Shown here: positions 1 through 7,635 of the stretch, piece by piece | Position numbering within the stretch: position 1 is the first letter of the stretch | Layout of the letters: the number at the start of each line of letters is the position of its first letter | Origin: Martelella mediterranea | GTDB taxonomy: Bacteria > Pseudomonadota > Alphaproteobacteria > Rhizobiales > Rhizobiaceae | Assembly (NCBI GenBank): GCA_003001975.1 | Contig: PVUG01000022.1 | Span: 1-45,507, forward strand | DNA: 45,507 nt | Direction of reading: 5' to 3' | Program-made: the position numbers and the translations under genes | The notes under the pieces: generated by a model | What the model saw: the letters and a program-made list of their open reading frames with translations, nothing else | The model's database searches: none | What the model was told of the DNA's origin: nothing

Positions 1-445
1 CGCCGCCATCAATCGCCAGATCGCACTTCTCGACAAGGAAATCCGCAGGCTCATGCGCAGCGAAGCCTTTGCGGCCAGAGCCAGCATCGCAATGGCGATG
101 ACCGGCATCGCGGAGACAACCGCAGCCGCCCTGATTGCCACAATGCCCGAGCTCGGGACGCTGGATCGAAAGAAAGCAGCGGCACTGGCCGGCCTGGCAC
201 CTCATCCAAACGAGAGCGGCAATAAAATCGGCTACCGGAGAATGCGCGGCGGAAGACCGGTCATGCGAACCATCCTGTTCATGCCGGCCATGCAGGCAGC
301 CTGTGGAAGAGGCGAGTTCGCCATCTTCTACAAGCGCCTTGTCGAAGCCGGGAAAAAGCCAATCATTGCCATCGCCGCTGTCATGCGAAAAATTGTCGTA
401 ACCCTCAATGCAAGGTTCAGAGATCAAATCATCCAACAGAGTTGA
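1..445 (+). mobile_element. IS110-family transposase, C-terminal part (5' end outside the window)
   Basis: The reading frame is open from base 2 and ends at a TGA at 443-445, so about 147 C-terminal residues are present and the N-terminus lies upstream of the window. The stretch MTGIAETTAAALIATMPELG followed by KKAAALAGLAPHPNESG and the RGGRPVMRTILFMPAMQA segment is the typical C-terminal Transposase_20 domain of IS110-family enzymes, which carries the nucleophilic serine region. The conserved basic helix KKPIIAIAAVMRKIVVTLNA near the end is also present. IS110 enzymes recombine DNA under the guidance of an element-encoded bridge RNA. The visible part has no stop or frameshift. The element's right end must lie shortly after base 445, but IS110 elements lack clear terminal inverted repeats and I cannot place the boundary. 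Confidence 0.9.
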
Positions 446-591
446 TGACTTTGTGGGGAGGCCGGCGGCAACACCGTCGACAGCGTTTCCGGTCTGGTCA
501 GTCGTTTGGCGATCCAGATGCCGTTTGCGCGGGGTCCACCACGTGCTTTTCCCGTGAAGTAGGTTTTTATCCAGAGGTCCGGGGTAAGCAA
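446..591. other. Spacer between the IS110 transposase and iolG
   Basis: About 146 bases hold no convincing gene. They must contain the right end of the IS110 element and the 3' flank of iolG. I see no clear terminator hairpin for iolG and no inverted repeat that would mark the insertion boundary. Confidence 0.4.
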
Positions 592-1596
592 TCAGCCCCG
601 GATTTCCGAAACATAGACCAGACGCTTTTCCCGGGCCGACATATCCGCCGCCTCGGCGATTTCCAGCGCCTTCAGCCCGTCATTGCCGTTTGGCGACATC
701 GCCGCGCCGGATTTCAGGTTTTCGGCAAAGCTGCGGATTTCGGCGGCGAAGGCCTCGACATAGCGGGTCATGAAGAAGTCGTAGATCGGCGGGCGCAGGA
801 AACCTTCGGCGGTTGCAAGCTCGATCGATGCCGGGCGGAGGTTTTCGGCAGAGACCGCGCCCTTGGACCCCAAAACCTCGATCCGCTGGTCATAACCGAA
901 GGTGGCGCGGCGCGAATTGGAAATCGTGCACTGGCGGCCGGAGACCGTGGTCAGGATGGTCGATGCGCTGTCGAAATCGCCGATCTTTCCGATTTCCGGG
1001 TCGATCAGCGCCGAGCCGCTGGCCTGCACCGTCTCGATTTCCTCGCCGAGCAGAAACCGGCTCATGTCGAAATCGTGGATCGTCATGTCCTTGAAGAAAC
1101 CGCCGGAGGAGGCGAGGTAGGAAACCGGCGGCGGCGCGGGGTCGCGCGAGACGATATGCAGCATTTCCGGATTGCCGATCCGGCCATCGGCAATCGTCTG
1201 TTTCAGCGCCTGGAAATTGGGGTCGAAACGGCGGTTGAAGCCGAGCATCAGCCGGGTGCCGGTCTCCTCCACGACGGCAAGGCACTGGCGCGCGCGGGCC
1301 GAATCGAGATCGACGGGCTTTTCGCAGAAGATCGCCTTGCCGGCGCGGGCGAATTTTTCGATCAGGTCTGCATGCGTGCCGGTCGGCGTGGCGATGATGA
1401 CGGCATCGATGCTGCTGTCATTGGCAATCTCATCGATGGTCGAAACGCCGGTTTCATAGGTCGCGGCGATTTCGTTGGCCGCTTCGGTGTTGGCGTCGGC
1501 GACGGCGGCGAGCCTGACGCCGGCAACCGAAGTGACGGCGCGCGCATGCACGCGGCCGATGCGTCCGGCACCCAAAAGTGCAATCGATACAGTCAT
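592..1596 (-). CDS. iolG: Inositol 2-dehydrogenase (Gfo/Idh/MocA family)
   Basis: The 334-residue protein oxidises myo-inositol to 2-keto-myo-inositol (scyllo-inosose) with NAD+, the first step of inositol catabolism. The N-terminal Rossmann fold is shown by LLGAGRIGRVHARAV (residues about 6-20). The family EKP motif (FCEKPVDLD, about residue 95) and the IHDFDMSRFLLGE segment (about residues 170-182), which contains the conserved Asp/His pair region of inositol dehydrogenases, are intact. The start at 1594-1596 is chosen because GGGAGG lies seven bases upstream on the minus strand; a longer reading frame to 1674 has no such site. The gene is divergent from the RpiR-type regulator and shares with it a 115-bp control region holding a palindromic site. 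Location beside iolCDEB supports the inositol assignment over other sugar dehydrogenases. Confidence 0.9.
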   Translation of the reverse strand: MTVSIALLGAGRIGRVHARAVTSVAGVRLAAVADANTEAANEIAATYETGVSTIDEIANDSSIDAVIIATPTGTHADLIEKFARAGKAIFCEKPVDLDSARARQCLAVVEETGTRLMLGFNRRFDPNFQALKQTIADGRIGNPEMLHIVSRDPAPPPVSYLASSGGFFKDMTIHDFDMSRFLLGEEIETVQASGSALIDPEIGKIGDFDSASTILTTVSGRQCTISNSRRATFGYDQRIEVLGSKGAVSAENLRPASIELATAEGFLRPPIYDFFMTRYVEAFAAEIRSFAENLKSGAAMSPNGNDGLKALEIAEAADMSAREKRLVYVSEIRG

Positions 1597-1648
1597 ATGT
1601 CCTCCCGCTGTTCCGCATCTGCGGCTGATCTTGTGCCGCTTGATGAAA

Positions 1649-1664
1649 TGGAATAAAAATTCTA
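1649..1664. promoter_or_regulatory. Probable IolR operator in the iolG/iolR divergent region
   Basis: TGGAATAAAAATTCTA is an imperfect palindrome with GGAAT and ATTCT arms. The 14-bp core has the same length as the perfect palindrome in front of the transporter operon (2570-2583). A further half-site, TGGAATATG, follows at about 1678. The sites lie between two divergent promoters, where an RpiR-type repressor could control both. Binding by the adjacent regulator is an inference. Confidence 0.55.
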
Positions 1665-1711
1665 AAAACATCAAATGTGGAATATGTCAAGCGCAATAGC
1701 GGAGCCCAGCC

Positions 1712-2548
1712 ATGCCCAGCCACACCAGTGCGGCGCCCGATACGATCGATGCCTTTTTCGCCCGTCTGGCGGAGCGTTCGTCGGCCTTTCCCAAGCGGCT
1801 GAAACAGTGCGCCGATTTCGTTGCCGCCAATCCCGACCGGGTGGCGGTATCGACGGTCGCCGAACTGTCGGGCGAGGCGGGCGTACAGCCATCGGCGTTC
1901 ATGCGGTTTTGCCAGGAACTGGGGTTTTCCGGTTTTTCGCAGATGCAGCGGCTGTTTCGCAGCGACTATTCCCGCAAATGGCCGGATTATGCAACGCGGA
2001 TCGATTCGCTGCGCGATCATGGGTCCGACAGTCCGGCAGCGCTGCTTGCAGAATTTGTCGAGGTCGGCCGGCTTTCGCTGGAAAACCTGCTGACATCGGT
2101 CGAAACCGAAGCGCTGAACCAAGCGGTGGAGATGTTGGCGGGCGCCGAGACCATTCACCTTGTCGGTTTTCGCCGGGCTTTTCCCGTCACCTCCTATCTC
2201 GCCTATGCCTTCGAGAAGATGGATATTCCCGCCATGCTGCATACGGGCATTGCCGGGCTGGGGCTGGAATATGCGATCCGGCCCAATGATGCCGTGCTGG
2301 CCGTCACCTTTGCCCCCTATACCGAACGCACGCTGGAAATTGCGGAGGCGGGCCGGGCCCGTGGTGCGGGCCTTGTCGCCATCACCGACTATGTCACCAG
2401 CCCGCTGGTGCAGCTTGGCGCAACCACGCTGCATGTGGCCGAGCCCGATGTCGGCGCGTTTCGCGCGCTGTCGGGGTCGCTGTCGCTTGCCATTTCGCTG
2501 GCCGTCTCGGTCGGCGCGGCCCGCGAAAACCTTAAAAATGGAAAATAA
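1712..2548 (+). CDS. iolR: MurR/RpiR-family transcriptional regulator (IolR-like)
   Basis: The 278-residue protein has the two-domain layout of RpiR regulators. An N-terminal HTH_6 winged-helix region spans about residues 10-90, with VAELSGEAGVQPSAFMRFCQ as the DNA-binding helices. A SIS sugar-phosphate binding domain covers about residues 130-265, with IHLVGFRRAFPVTSYLAYA and the VLAVTFAPYTERTLEIA segment. The ATG at 1712 follows a GGAG site. In rhizobia this family member beside iolG represses inositol genes and is released by an inositol-derived metabolite; that role here is inferred from position. Palindromic sites occur upstream of this gene and directly downstream, before the transporter operon. 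The C-terminus ends in a lysine-containing tail with no extra domain. Confidence 0.85.
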   Translation: MPSHTSAAPDTIDAFFARLAERSSAFPKRLKQCADFVAANPDRVAVSTVAELSGEAGVQPSAFMRFCQELGFSGFSQMQRLFRSDYSRKWPDYATRIDSLRDHGSDSPAALLAEFVEVGRLSLENLLTSVETEALNQAVEMLAGAETIHLVGFRRAFPVTSYLAYAFEKMDIPAMLHTGIAGLGLEYAIRPNDAVLAVTFAPYTERTLEIAEAGRARGAGLVAITDYVTSPLVQLGATTLHVAEPDVGAFRALSGSLSLAISLAVSVGAARENLKNGK

Positions 2549-2551
2549 ATA

Positions 2552-2583
2552 TTGCAAAAACAAAAAAATGGAATTTAAATTCC
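2552..2583 (+). promoter_or_regulatory. Promoter and perfect palindromic operator of the inositol transport/catabolic operon
   Basis: A possible -35 box TTGCAA (2552-2557) and -10 box TTAAAT (2575-2580) are separated by 17 bases. The -10 box lies inside the perfect 14-bp palindrome GGAATTTAAATTCC (2570-2583). A protein bound there would block RNA polymerase. The palindrome shares its GGAAT/ATTCC arms and spacing with the site at 1649-1664 upstream of iolG. A looser copy, TGGAAAATAAATATTGCA, overlaps the regulator's stop codon at about 2539-2556. Assignment to the RpiR regulator is an inference. Confidence 0.55.
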
Positions 2584-2679
2584 TTCTGCGGAACGTGATC
2601 TCTTTTGCGTTCCTGCACTGAAATCTGCCCTTGCCGGGAGGAGGTCGGGGCGGGTTCATCCAAGGAGGAGGACTTGAGC

Positions 2680-3627
2680 ATGAAAAACAGATTTCTTGCA
2701 CTGGCGGCCGCAGCCGTCGCGCTGACCGGCCTTGCGCCGGCAGCCGCGCAGGCCGAGGGCGAGCGTTTCGTTCTGATCTCGCATGCACCCGACAGCGACA
2801 GCTGGTGGAACACCATCAAGAACGCCATTAATGTCGCCGGCGAGCAGATGGATGTGGAGGTGGAATACCGCAATCCGCCGACCGGCGACCTTGCCGATAT
2901 GGGCCGTATCGTCCAGCAGGCGGCGGCGTCCAACCCGGATGGCATTATCGTGACGATTGCCGATTTTGACGTGTTGTCGGGGCCGGTTTCGGATGCCGTG
3001 GCCAAGGGCATTCCGGTGATCACCATCAATTCGGGCACCGAAGAACAGTCGAAACAGCTCGGTGCGATGATGCATGTCGGTCAGCCGGAATATATGGCCG
3101 GCAAGCTGGCGGGCGAACGCGCCAAGAAAGAGTCGGGCGCCGACAGCTTCCTGTGCGTCAACCACTACATCACCAACCCGGCATCGGTTGAGCGCTGCCA
3201 GGGCTTTGCCGATGGTCTGGGCGTCGAACTCGGCGAGCAGATGATCGACAGCGGCATGGACCCGTCCGAGGTCAAGTCGAAGGTCATGGCCTATCTGAAT
3301 TCCAATCCCGATACCGGCGCCATCCTGACGCTCGGCCCCAATTCCGCCGAGCCGACGATTGCCGCACTCGACGAGATGGGCCAGTCGGGCGAGATCTATT
3401 TCGGCACGTTCGACCTTTCGAGCGGGATTGCCGATGCGATCAAGGCCGGCACGGTCAATTTCGCAATCGACCAGCAGCCCTACCTGCAGGGCTACCTGCC
3501 GGTGGTCATTCTCACCAACTATGCTCGCTACGGCGTGATGCCGGGCAACTCGATCAATTCGGGCCCCGGCTTCATCACCGACAGCAATATTGAACTGGTT
3601 GAGAAATACGCCGGCCAGTATCGCTGA
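2680..3627 (+). CDS. Sugar (probably inositol) ABC transporter periplasmic substrate-binding protein
   Basis: The 315-residue protein starts at the ATG at 2680, preceded by a strong AAGGAGGAG site. A signal peptide is clear: a basic start, a hydrophobic core and an AQA cleavage site near residue 25. The mature part is a Peripla_BP_4 (ribose-binding-like, CUT2) fold, with FVLISHAPDSDSWWNTIKN at the start, an IVQQAAASNPDGIIVTIADF segment, and AIDQQPYLQGYLPV near the C-terminus. It captures the substrate in the periplasm for the permease and ATPase encoded next. Such a trio next to iol genes is known as IbpA/IatP/IatA in Caulobacter, and the Frc fructose system is the closest alternative architecture. 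Location between iolR and iolC makes inositol the likely substrate; specificity is not readable from sequence. Confidence 0.88.
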   Translation: MKNRFLALAAAAVALTGLAPAAAQAEGERFVLISHAPDSDSWWNTIKNAINVAGEQMDVEVEYRNPPTGDLADMGRIVQQAAASNPDGIIVTIADFDVLSGPVSDAVAKGIPVITINSGTEEQSKQLGAMMHVGQPEYMAGKLAGERAKKESGADSFLCVNHYITNPASVERCQGFADGLGVELGEQMIDSGMDPSEVKSKVMAYLNSNPDTGAILTLGPNSAEPTIAALDEMGQSGEIYFGTFDLSSGIADAIKAGTVNFAIDQQPYLQGYLPVVILTNYARYGVMPGNSINSGPGFITDSNIELVEKYAGQYR

Positions 3628-3643
3628 CGTTAGACAATGGCGT

Positions 3644-3676
3644 CGCCGCGCGGGCCCTTTCGCGCGGCGGCTTTTC
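3644..3676 (+). terminator. Intercistronic hairpin between the binding protein and permease genes
   Basis: CGCCGCGCG (3644-3652) pairs perfectly with CGCGCGGCG (3661-3669) over a short loop, followed by CTTTT. Hairpins of this kind after a binding-protein gene often protect its mRNA or partly stop transcription, giving more binding protein than permease. The function here is inferred from position. Confidence 0.5.
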
Positions 3677-3772
3677 CGGCCTTGGCCGGCCCCTTGAGAC
3701 ACCCGGCACGGCAGGCCGCGTCGCCGCGCCGCCGTTACGGGAAGCTGTTGCCTGCGTGGCGGAGAGAAATCG

Positions 3773-4918
3773 ATGTCCAAATCCCAATCCCAAAAGCCGC
3801 ACCGGCCGATCGAGGAACTGATCCTCGAAGAGCGCATGCGCCCCGTGCCGCGCTGGCGCAAGGCGCTGATCCGACCGGAACTCGGCTCCATCTGCGGCAC
3901 CATCCTGGTTTTCCTGCTGTTTGCCGCGATTGCCGGTGACAGCGGCATGTTTTCGGCCGAAGGCTTCATCAACTGGGGCACGGTGTCCGCCCAGTTCGCC
4001 ATCATCGCGGTGGGCGCCTGCCTGCTGATGATCGCGGGCGAGTTCGACCTGTCGATCGGTTCGATGATCGGCTTTTCCGGCATTGTCATCGCGCTCTTGA
4101 CGGTGCAATGGGGCTGGCCCGCGTGGGCGGCGATCATCACCGCCTTTGCCGTCGCCATTGCCATCGGCGCGCTGAACGGCTTTCTGGTGATCCGCACCGG
4201 CCTGCCATCCTTCATCGTCACGCTGGCCTTTCTGTTCATCCTGCGCGGCCTGACGATCTTCATCGCCATCTCGACCACCGGCAAGACCATTATCGGCGGT
4301 GTGCGCGAGGCGGCGGAGGGCGATTTCGTCGCGTCGCTTTTCGGCGGCAAGGTCTTCGGCTGGTTTTTCCGCTGGCTTGCCGACAATGACATGATCGCGA
4401 CCTTCGTTGCCGGTCCCCGCGCCGGTCAGCCGGTGGTCGACGGCATTCCCATGCTGATGGTCTGGGCGCTGATCCTCATCATTCTCGGTCATTTTCTGCT
4501 GGTGCGCACCAAATTCGGCAACTGGATCTTTGCAGCCGGCGGCGATGCGCAGGCCGCGCGCTATGTCGGCGTGCCGGTCAATCGCGTGAAGATCCTGATG
4601 TTCATGCTGACGGCGTTCTGCGCCACCATCTTCGCCACCTGCCAGGTGATGGAATTCGGCTCGGCGGCGGCAGACCGCGGGCTTTTGAAGGAGTTCGAGG
4701 CGATCATTTCCGTCGTGATCGGCGGTGCGCTTCTGACGGGCGGCTATGGCTCGGTCATCGGTGCGGCCCTTGGCGCGCTGATCTTCGGCGTCGTCCAGCA
4801 GGGCCTGTTTTTCGCCGGCGTCGAAAGCTCGCTGTTCAGGGTGTTCCTCGGCGTCATCCTGCTGCTGGCCGTCATTCTCAACACCTATATCCGCCGTCGC
4901 ATCACGGGAGAACGCTAG
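3773..4918 (+). CDS. Sugar ABC transporter permease (BPD_transp_2, RbsC-like)
   Basis: The 381-residue integral membrane protein has about eight to ten hydrophobic segments, starting with GTILVFLLFAAIAG near residue 45. Characteristic CUT2 permease sequences are present: LLMIAGEFDLSIGSMIGFSG (about residues 84-103), the NGFLVIRTGLPSFIVTLAFL segment, and GGDAQAARYVGVPVNRVKIL, the cytoplasmic coupling loop that contacts the ATPase. The family permease is usually about 320-340 residues; here an extra hydrophilic N-terminus of about 40 residues and an insertion around residues 165-215 make it longer. It lies downstream of the binding protein gene after a hairpin and two bases before the ATPase gene, so the three form one importer. 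Confidence 0.88.
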   Translation: MSKSQSQKPHRPIEELILEERMRPVPRWRKALIRPELGSICGTILVFLLFAAIAGDSGMFSAEGFINWGTVSAQFAIIAVGACLLMIAGEFDLSIGSMIGFSGIVIALLTVQWGWPAWAAIITAFAVAIAIGALNGFLVIRTGLPSFIVTLAFLFILRGLTIFIAISTTGKTIIGGVREAAEGDFVASLFGGKVFGWFFRWLADNDMIATFVAGPRAGQPVVDGIPMLMVWALILIILGHFLLVRTKFGNWIFAAGGDAQAARYVGVPVNRVKILMFMLTAFCATIFATCQVMEFGSAAADRGLLKEFEAIISVVIGGALLTGGYGSVIGAALGALIFGVVQQGLFFAGVESSLFRVFLGVILLLAVILNTYIRRRITGER

Positions 4919-4920
4919 TC

Positions 4921-5700
4921 ATGAGCGCACCTCTGATCGAACTCGAAGATATCGAGAAACATTTCGGCCCCGTCATCGCGCTGGCCGGTGTGTCGCTTTC
5001 GGTGATGGCCGGTGAGTGCCATTGCCTGCTTGGCGACAATGGCGCGGGCAAATCCACCTTCATCAAGACCATGTCCGGCGTGCACAAGCCGAGCTATGGC
5101 CGCATTCTGGTCGACGGCAAGGAAGTCACCTTCAACGACCCGCGCGATGCGATGGCGGCCGGCATTGCCACGGTCTATCAGGACCTGGCGATGATCCCGC
5201 TGATGTCGGTTACCCGCAATTTCTGGATGGGCCGCGAACCGGAGCGGCGCATCGGCCCGATCAAGGTGTTTGATCACAAGAGGGCGGGGGCGGTCACCGT
5301 TGAGGAGATGGCCAGGATGGGCATCCACCTGCGCTCTGCCGATCAGGCCGTCGGCACGCTTTCCGGCGGCGAGCGGCAGACGGTTGCCATTTCCCGCGCG
5401 GTTTACTTCGGCGCGCGCGTGCTGATCCTCGACGAGCCGACCTCGGCGCTTGGCGTGCGCCAGACCGCCAATGTGCTGTCCACCATCGATGCCGTGCGTA
5501 AAAAAGGGATCGGCGTCGTCTTCATCACCCACAATGTCCGCCACGCGCTTGCCGTTGGCGACCGCTTCACCGTCATCAACCACGGCAAGACGCTTGGCAC
5601 CGCCAAACGCGGCGAGATCAATGCCGAACAGTTGCAGGACCTGATGGCGGGCGGGCGCGAACTTGTCGAACTCGAATCCTCGCTTGGAGGCACTGTCTAG
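4921..5700 (+). CDS. Sugar ABC transporter ATP-binding protein (single-domain)
   Basis: This 259-residue protein energises the adjacent importer by ATP hydrolysis. Walker A is GDNGAGKST (about residues 38-46), the signature motif is LSGGERQ (about 143-149), Walker B is VLILDEPTSALG (about 163-174), and a switch histidine lies in VVFITHNVRHAL. It holds only one nucleotide-binding domain, like FrcA, whereas RbsA-type partners of such permeases are tandem duplications of about 500 residues. It is therefore expected to act as a homodimer. The ATG follows the permease stop by two bases, implying translational coupling, and iolC starts four bases downstream. Confidence 0.9.
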   Translation: MSAPLIELEDIEKHFGPVIALAGVSLSVMAGECHCLLGDNGAGKSTFIKTMSGVHKPSYGRILVDGKEVTFNDPRDAMAAGIATVYQDLAMIPLMSVTRNFWMGREPERRIGPIKVFDHKRAGAVTVEEMARMGIHLRSADQAVGTLSGGERQTVAISRAVYFGARVLILDEPTSALGVRQTANVLSTIDAVRKKGIGVVFITHNVRHALAVGDRFTVINHGKTLGTAKRGEINAEQLQDLMAGGRELVELESSLGGTV

Positions 5701-5703
5701 AGC

Positions 5704-7635
5704 ATGCATGAACTCGATTGTCTCACGATCGGCCGCTCCTCGGTCGACCTATACGGTGCGCAGGTCGGCGGGCGGCTGGAGGATATGCTGTCCTTCGAGA
5801 AATATCTTGGCGGCTCGCCGACCAACATGGCGACGGGTGCCGCCCGCCTCGGCCTGAAATCCGGTCTCATCACCCGCGTCGGCGACGAGCATATGGGCCG
5901 TTTCATCCGCGAGGAACTGGTGCGCGAAGGCGTGGATGTCTCCGGCGTGGTGACGGACGCGGAACGCCTGTCAGCGCTGGTGATCCTGGGCATTCGCGAC
6001 GAGGAACAGTTTCCGTTGATCTTCTACCGCGAGAACTGCGCCGATATGGCGCTGTGCGAGGCGGATATCGACGAGGCGCTGATTGCGCGGACCCGTTCGC
6101 TGGTGGCAACCGGCACGCATCTTTCCAACCCGCAGACCGAGGCGGCGGTGCTGAAGGCGCTGACCCTTGCCCGCAAACATGGCGCCCGCACCGCGCTCGA
6201 TATCGACTACCGCCCCAATCTCTGGGGACTGTCCGGCCATGGCGACGGCGAAAACCGCTTCATTGCATCTGAAAAGGTTACCGCCAAGCTGCAATCGACG
6301 CTCTCGCTTTTCGATCTGATCGTCGGCACGGAGGAAGAGTTTCATATCGCCGGCGGCACGACGGATACGCTTCAGGCACTGAAGAATGTGCGCACGGTGA
6401 GCGCCGCCACACTTGTGCTGAAGCGCGGCGCTGAGGGCGCCTCCGCCTTCGAGGGCGATATTCCCGACGATATCGATGGCGGCGTTGCGGGAAAAAGCTT
6501 CCGTATCGAGGTCTTCAATGTTCTGGGAGCCGGGGACGGCTTCATGGCCGGACTGCTGAAGGGCTGGCTGACGGATCGCAACTGGCGCGAAAGCCTGACC
6601 ATTGCCAATGCCTGCGGGGCGTTTGCCGTCTCCCGCCACGGCTGCACGCCGGCCTATCCGAGCCTGACCGAGCTTGAATATTTTCTGGAGCACGGCGCTG
6701 AAACGCTGGCCCTGCGCAAGGACAAGGCACTGGAACAGCTGCACTGGTCGACCAACCGTCATGGCGAATGGCCGCAAATGCGGGTGTTTGCCTTTGACCA
6801 CCGCATCCAGCTGGAAGAAATGGCGGAGCAATATGGCGCGCCGGCCGACAGAATAAGCGCGTTCAAGGAACTTTGCCTGAAGGCCGTGCTGAGCGTTGCA
6901 GATGGCAAGCCCGGTCACGGGATCCTGTGCGACAATCGGATCGGCCGTTCGGCGCTCTACAAAGCGGCGGGAACCGGTCTGTGGATCGGCCGCCCGACGG
7001 AATGGCCGGGCTCGCGCCCGCTGTCGCTCGAACCCGAGCTTGGCGAGGATATCGGCGGGCTTTCCGAGTGGCCGGCAGAGCATGTCGTTAAGGTTCTGTG
7101 CTTCTACCACCCGGACGACGACGCGCCGCTGAAGGCCGAGCAGGAGGCGACGCTGAAACGGCTTTTTGCCGCTGCCCGCCGCAACCGTCTGGAATTCCTG
7201 ATGGAGGTTGTGTCATCGAAGCATGGCGAAACCGATGATATGACGGCGGCAAGGGTGATCGAACGGCTTTACGAGATCGGCATCTATCCCGACTGGTGGA
7301 AGCTGGAACCGCTGACCTCCGAAGCCGCATGGGCCAATGTCTCGGCCGCAATCGAGCGCAATGACCGCCACACCCGCGGTATCGTGGTGCTCGGCCTCGA
7401 TGCGCCGGAGCAGGAACTGGCCGCAAGCTTCACCACGGCTGCGCGCTTCCCGCTGGTCAAGGGCTTTGCCGTCGGCCGTTCGATCTTTGCCGAAACCGCG
7501 CGCGCCTGGCTTTCCGGCGCGATTGGCGATGATCAGGCCGTGGCCGAAATGACGGAAAAATACAGCCGGTTCTGCCGCTACTGGGATGAAGCGCGAAACC
7601 GGATCGAACAGCATGAAACACAAGAGGCGTTTTGA
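5704..7635 (+). CDS. iolC: Bifunctional 5-dehydro-2-deoxygluconokinase / DUF2090 aldolase
   Basis: The 643-residue protein joins two activities. The N-terminal half (about residues 1-325) is a PfkB sugar kinase: GGSPTNMATGAARLG near residue 38 binds substrate, and NVLGAGDGFMAGLLKGW near residue 275 holds the GAGD anion hole with the catalytic Asp. It phosphorylates 5-dehydro-2-deoxygluconate. The C-terminal half (about residues 335-640) is a DUF2090 domain, beginning near MRVFAFDHRIQLEEMAEQYG. Such domains are annotated as 2-deoxy-5-keto-gluconate-6-phosphate aldolases that cleave the kinase product to dihydroxyacetone phosphate and malonate semialdehyde. The fusion would do the work of IolC and IolJ and is common in rhizobia. 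The gene overlaps iolD by one base (TGATG). Confidence 0.9.
   Translation: MHELDCLTIGRSSVDLYGAQVGGRLEDMLSFEKYLGGSPTNMATGAARLGLKSGLITRVGDEHMGRFIREELVREGVDVSGVVTDAERLSALVILGIRDEEQFPLIFYRENCADMALCEADIDEALIARTRSLVATGTHLSNPQTEAAVLKALTLARKHGARTALDIDYRPNLWGLSGHGDGENRFIASEKVTAKLQSTLSLFDLIVGTEEEFHIAGGTTDTLQALKNVRTVSAATLVLKRGAEGASAFEGDIPDDIDGGVAGKSFRIEVFNVLGAGDGFMAGLLKGWLTDRNWRESLTIANACGAFAVSRHGCTPAYPSLTELEYFLEHGAETLALRKDKALEQLHWSTNRHGEWPQMRVFAFDHRIQLEEMAEQYGAPADRISAFKELCLKAVLSVADGKPGHGILCDNRIGRSALYKAAGTGLWIGRPTEWPGSRPLSLEPELGEDIGGLSEWPAEHVVKVLCFYHPDDDAPLKAEQEATLKRLFAAARRNRLEFLMEVVSSKHGETDDMTAARVIERLYEIGIYPDWWKLEPLTSEAAWANVSAAIERNDRHTRGIVVLGLDAPEQELAASFTTAARFPLVKGFAVGRSIFAETARAWLSGAIGDDQAVAEMTEKYSRFCRYWDEARNRIEQHETQEAF

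Noticed and set aside
442-1656. Long plus-strand open frame across iolG
   Set aside because: It is antisense to a clear iolG and has no recognisable protein features; high GC content gives many such open frames here.
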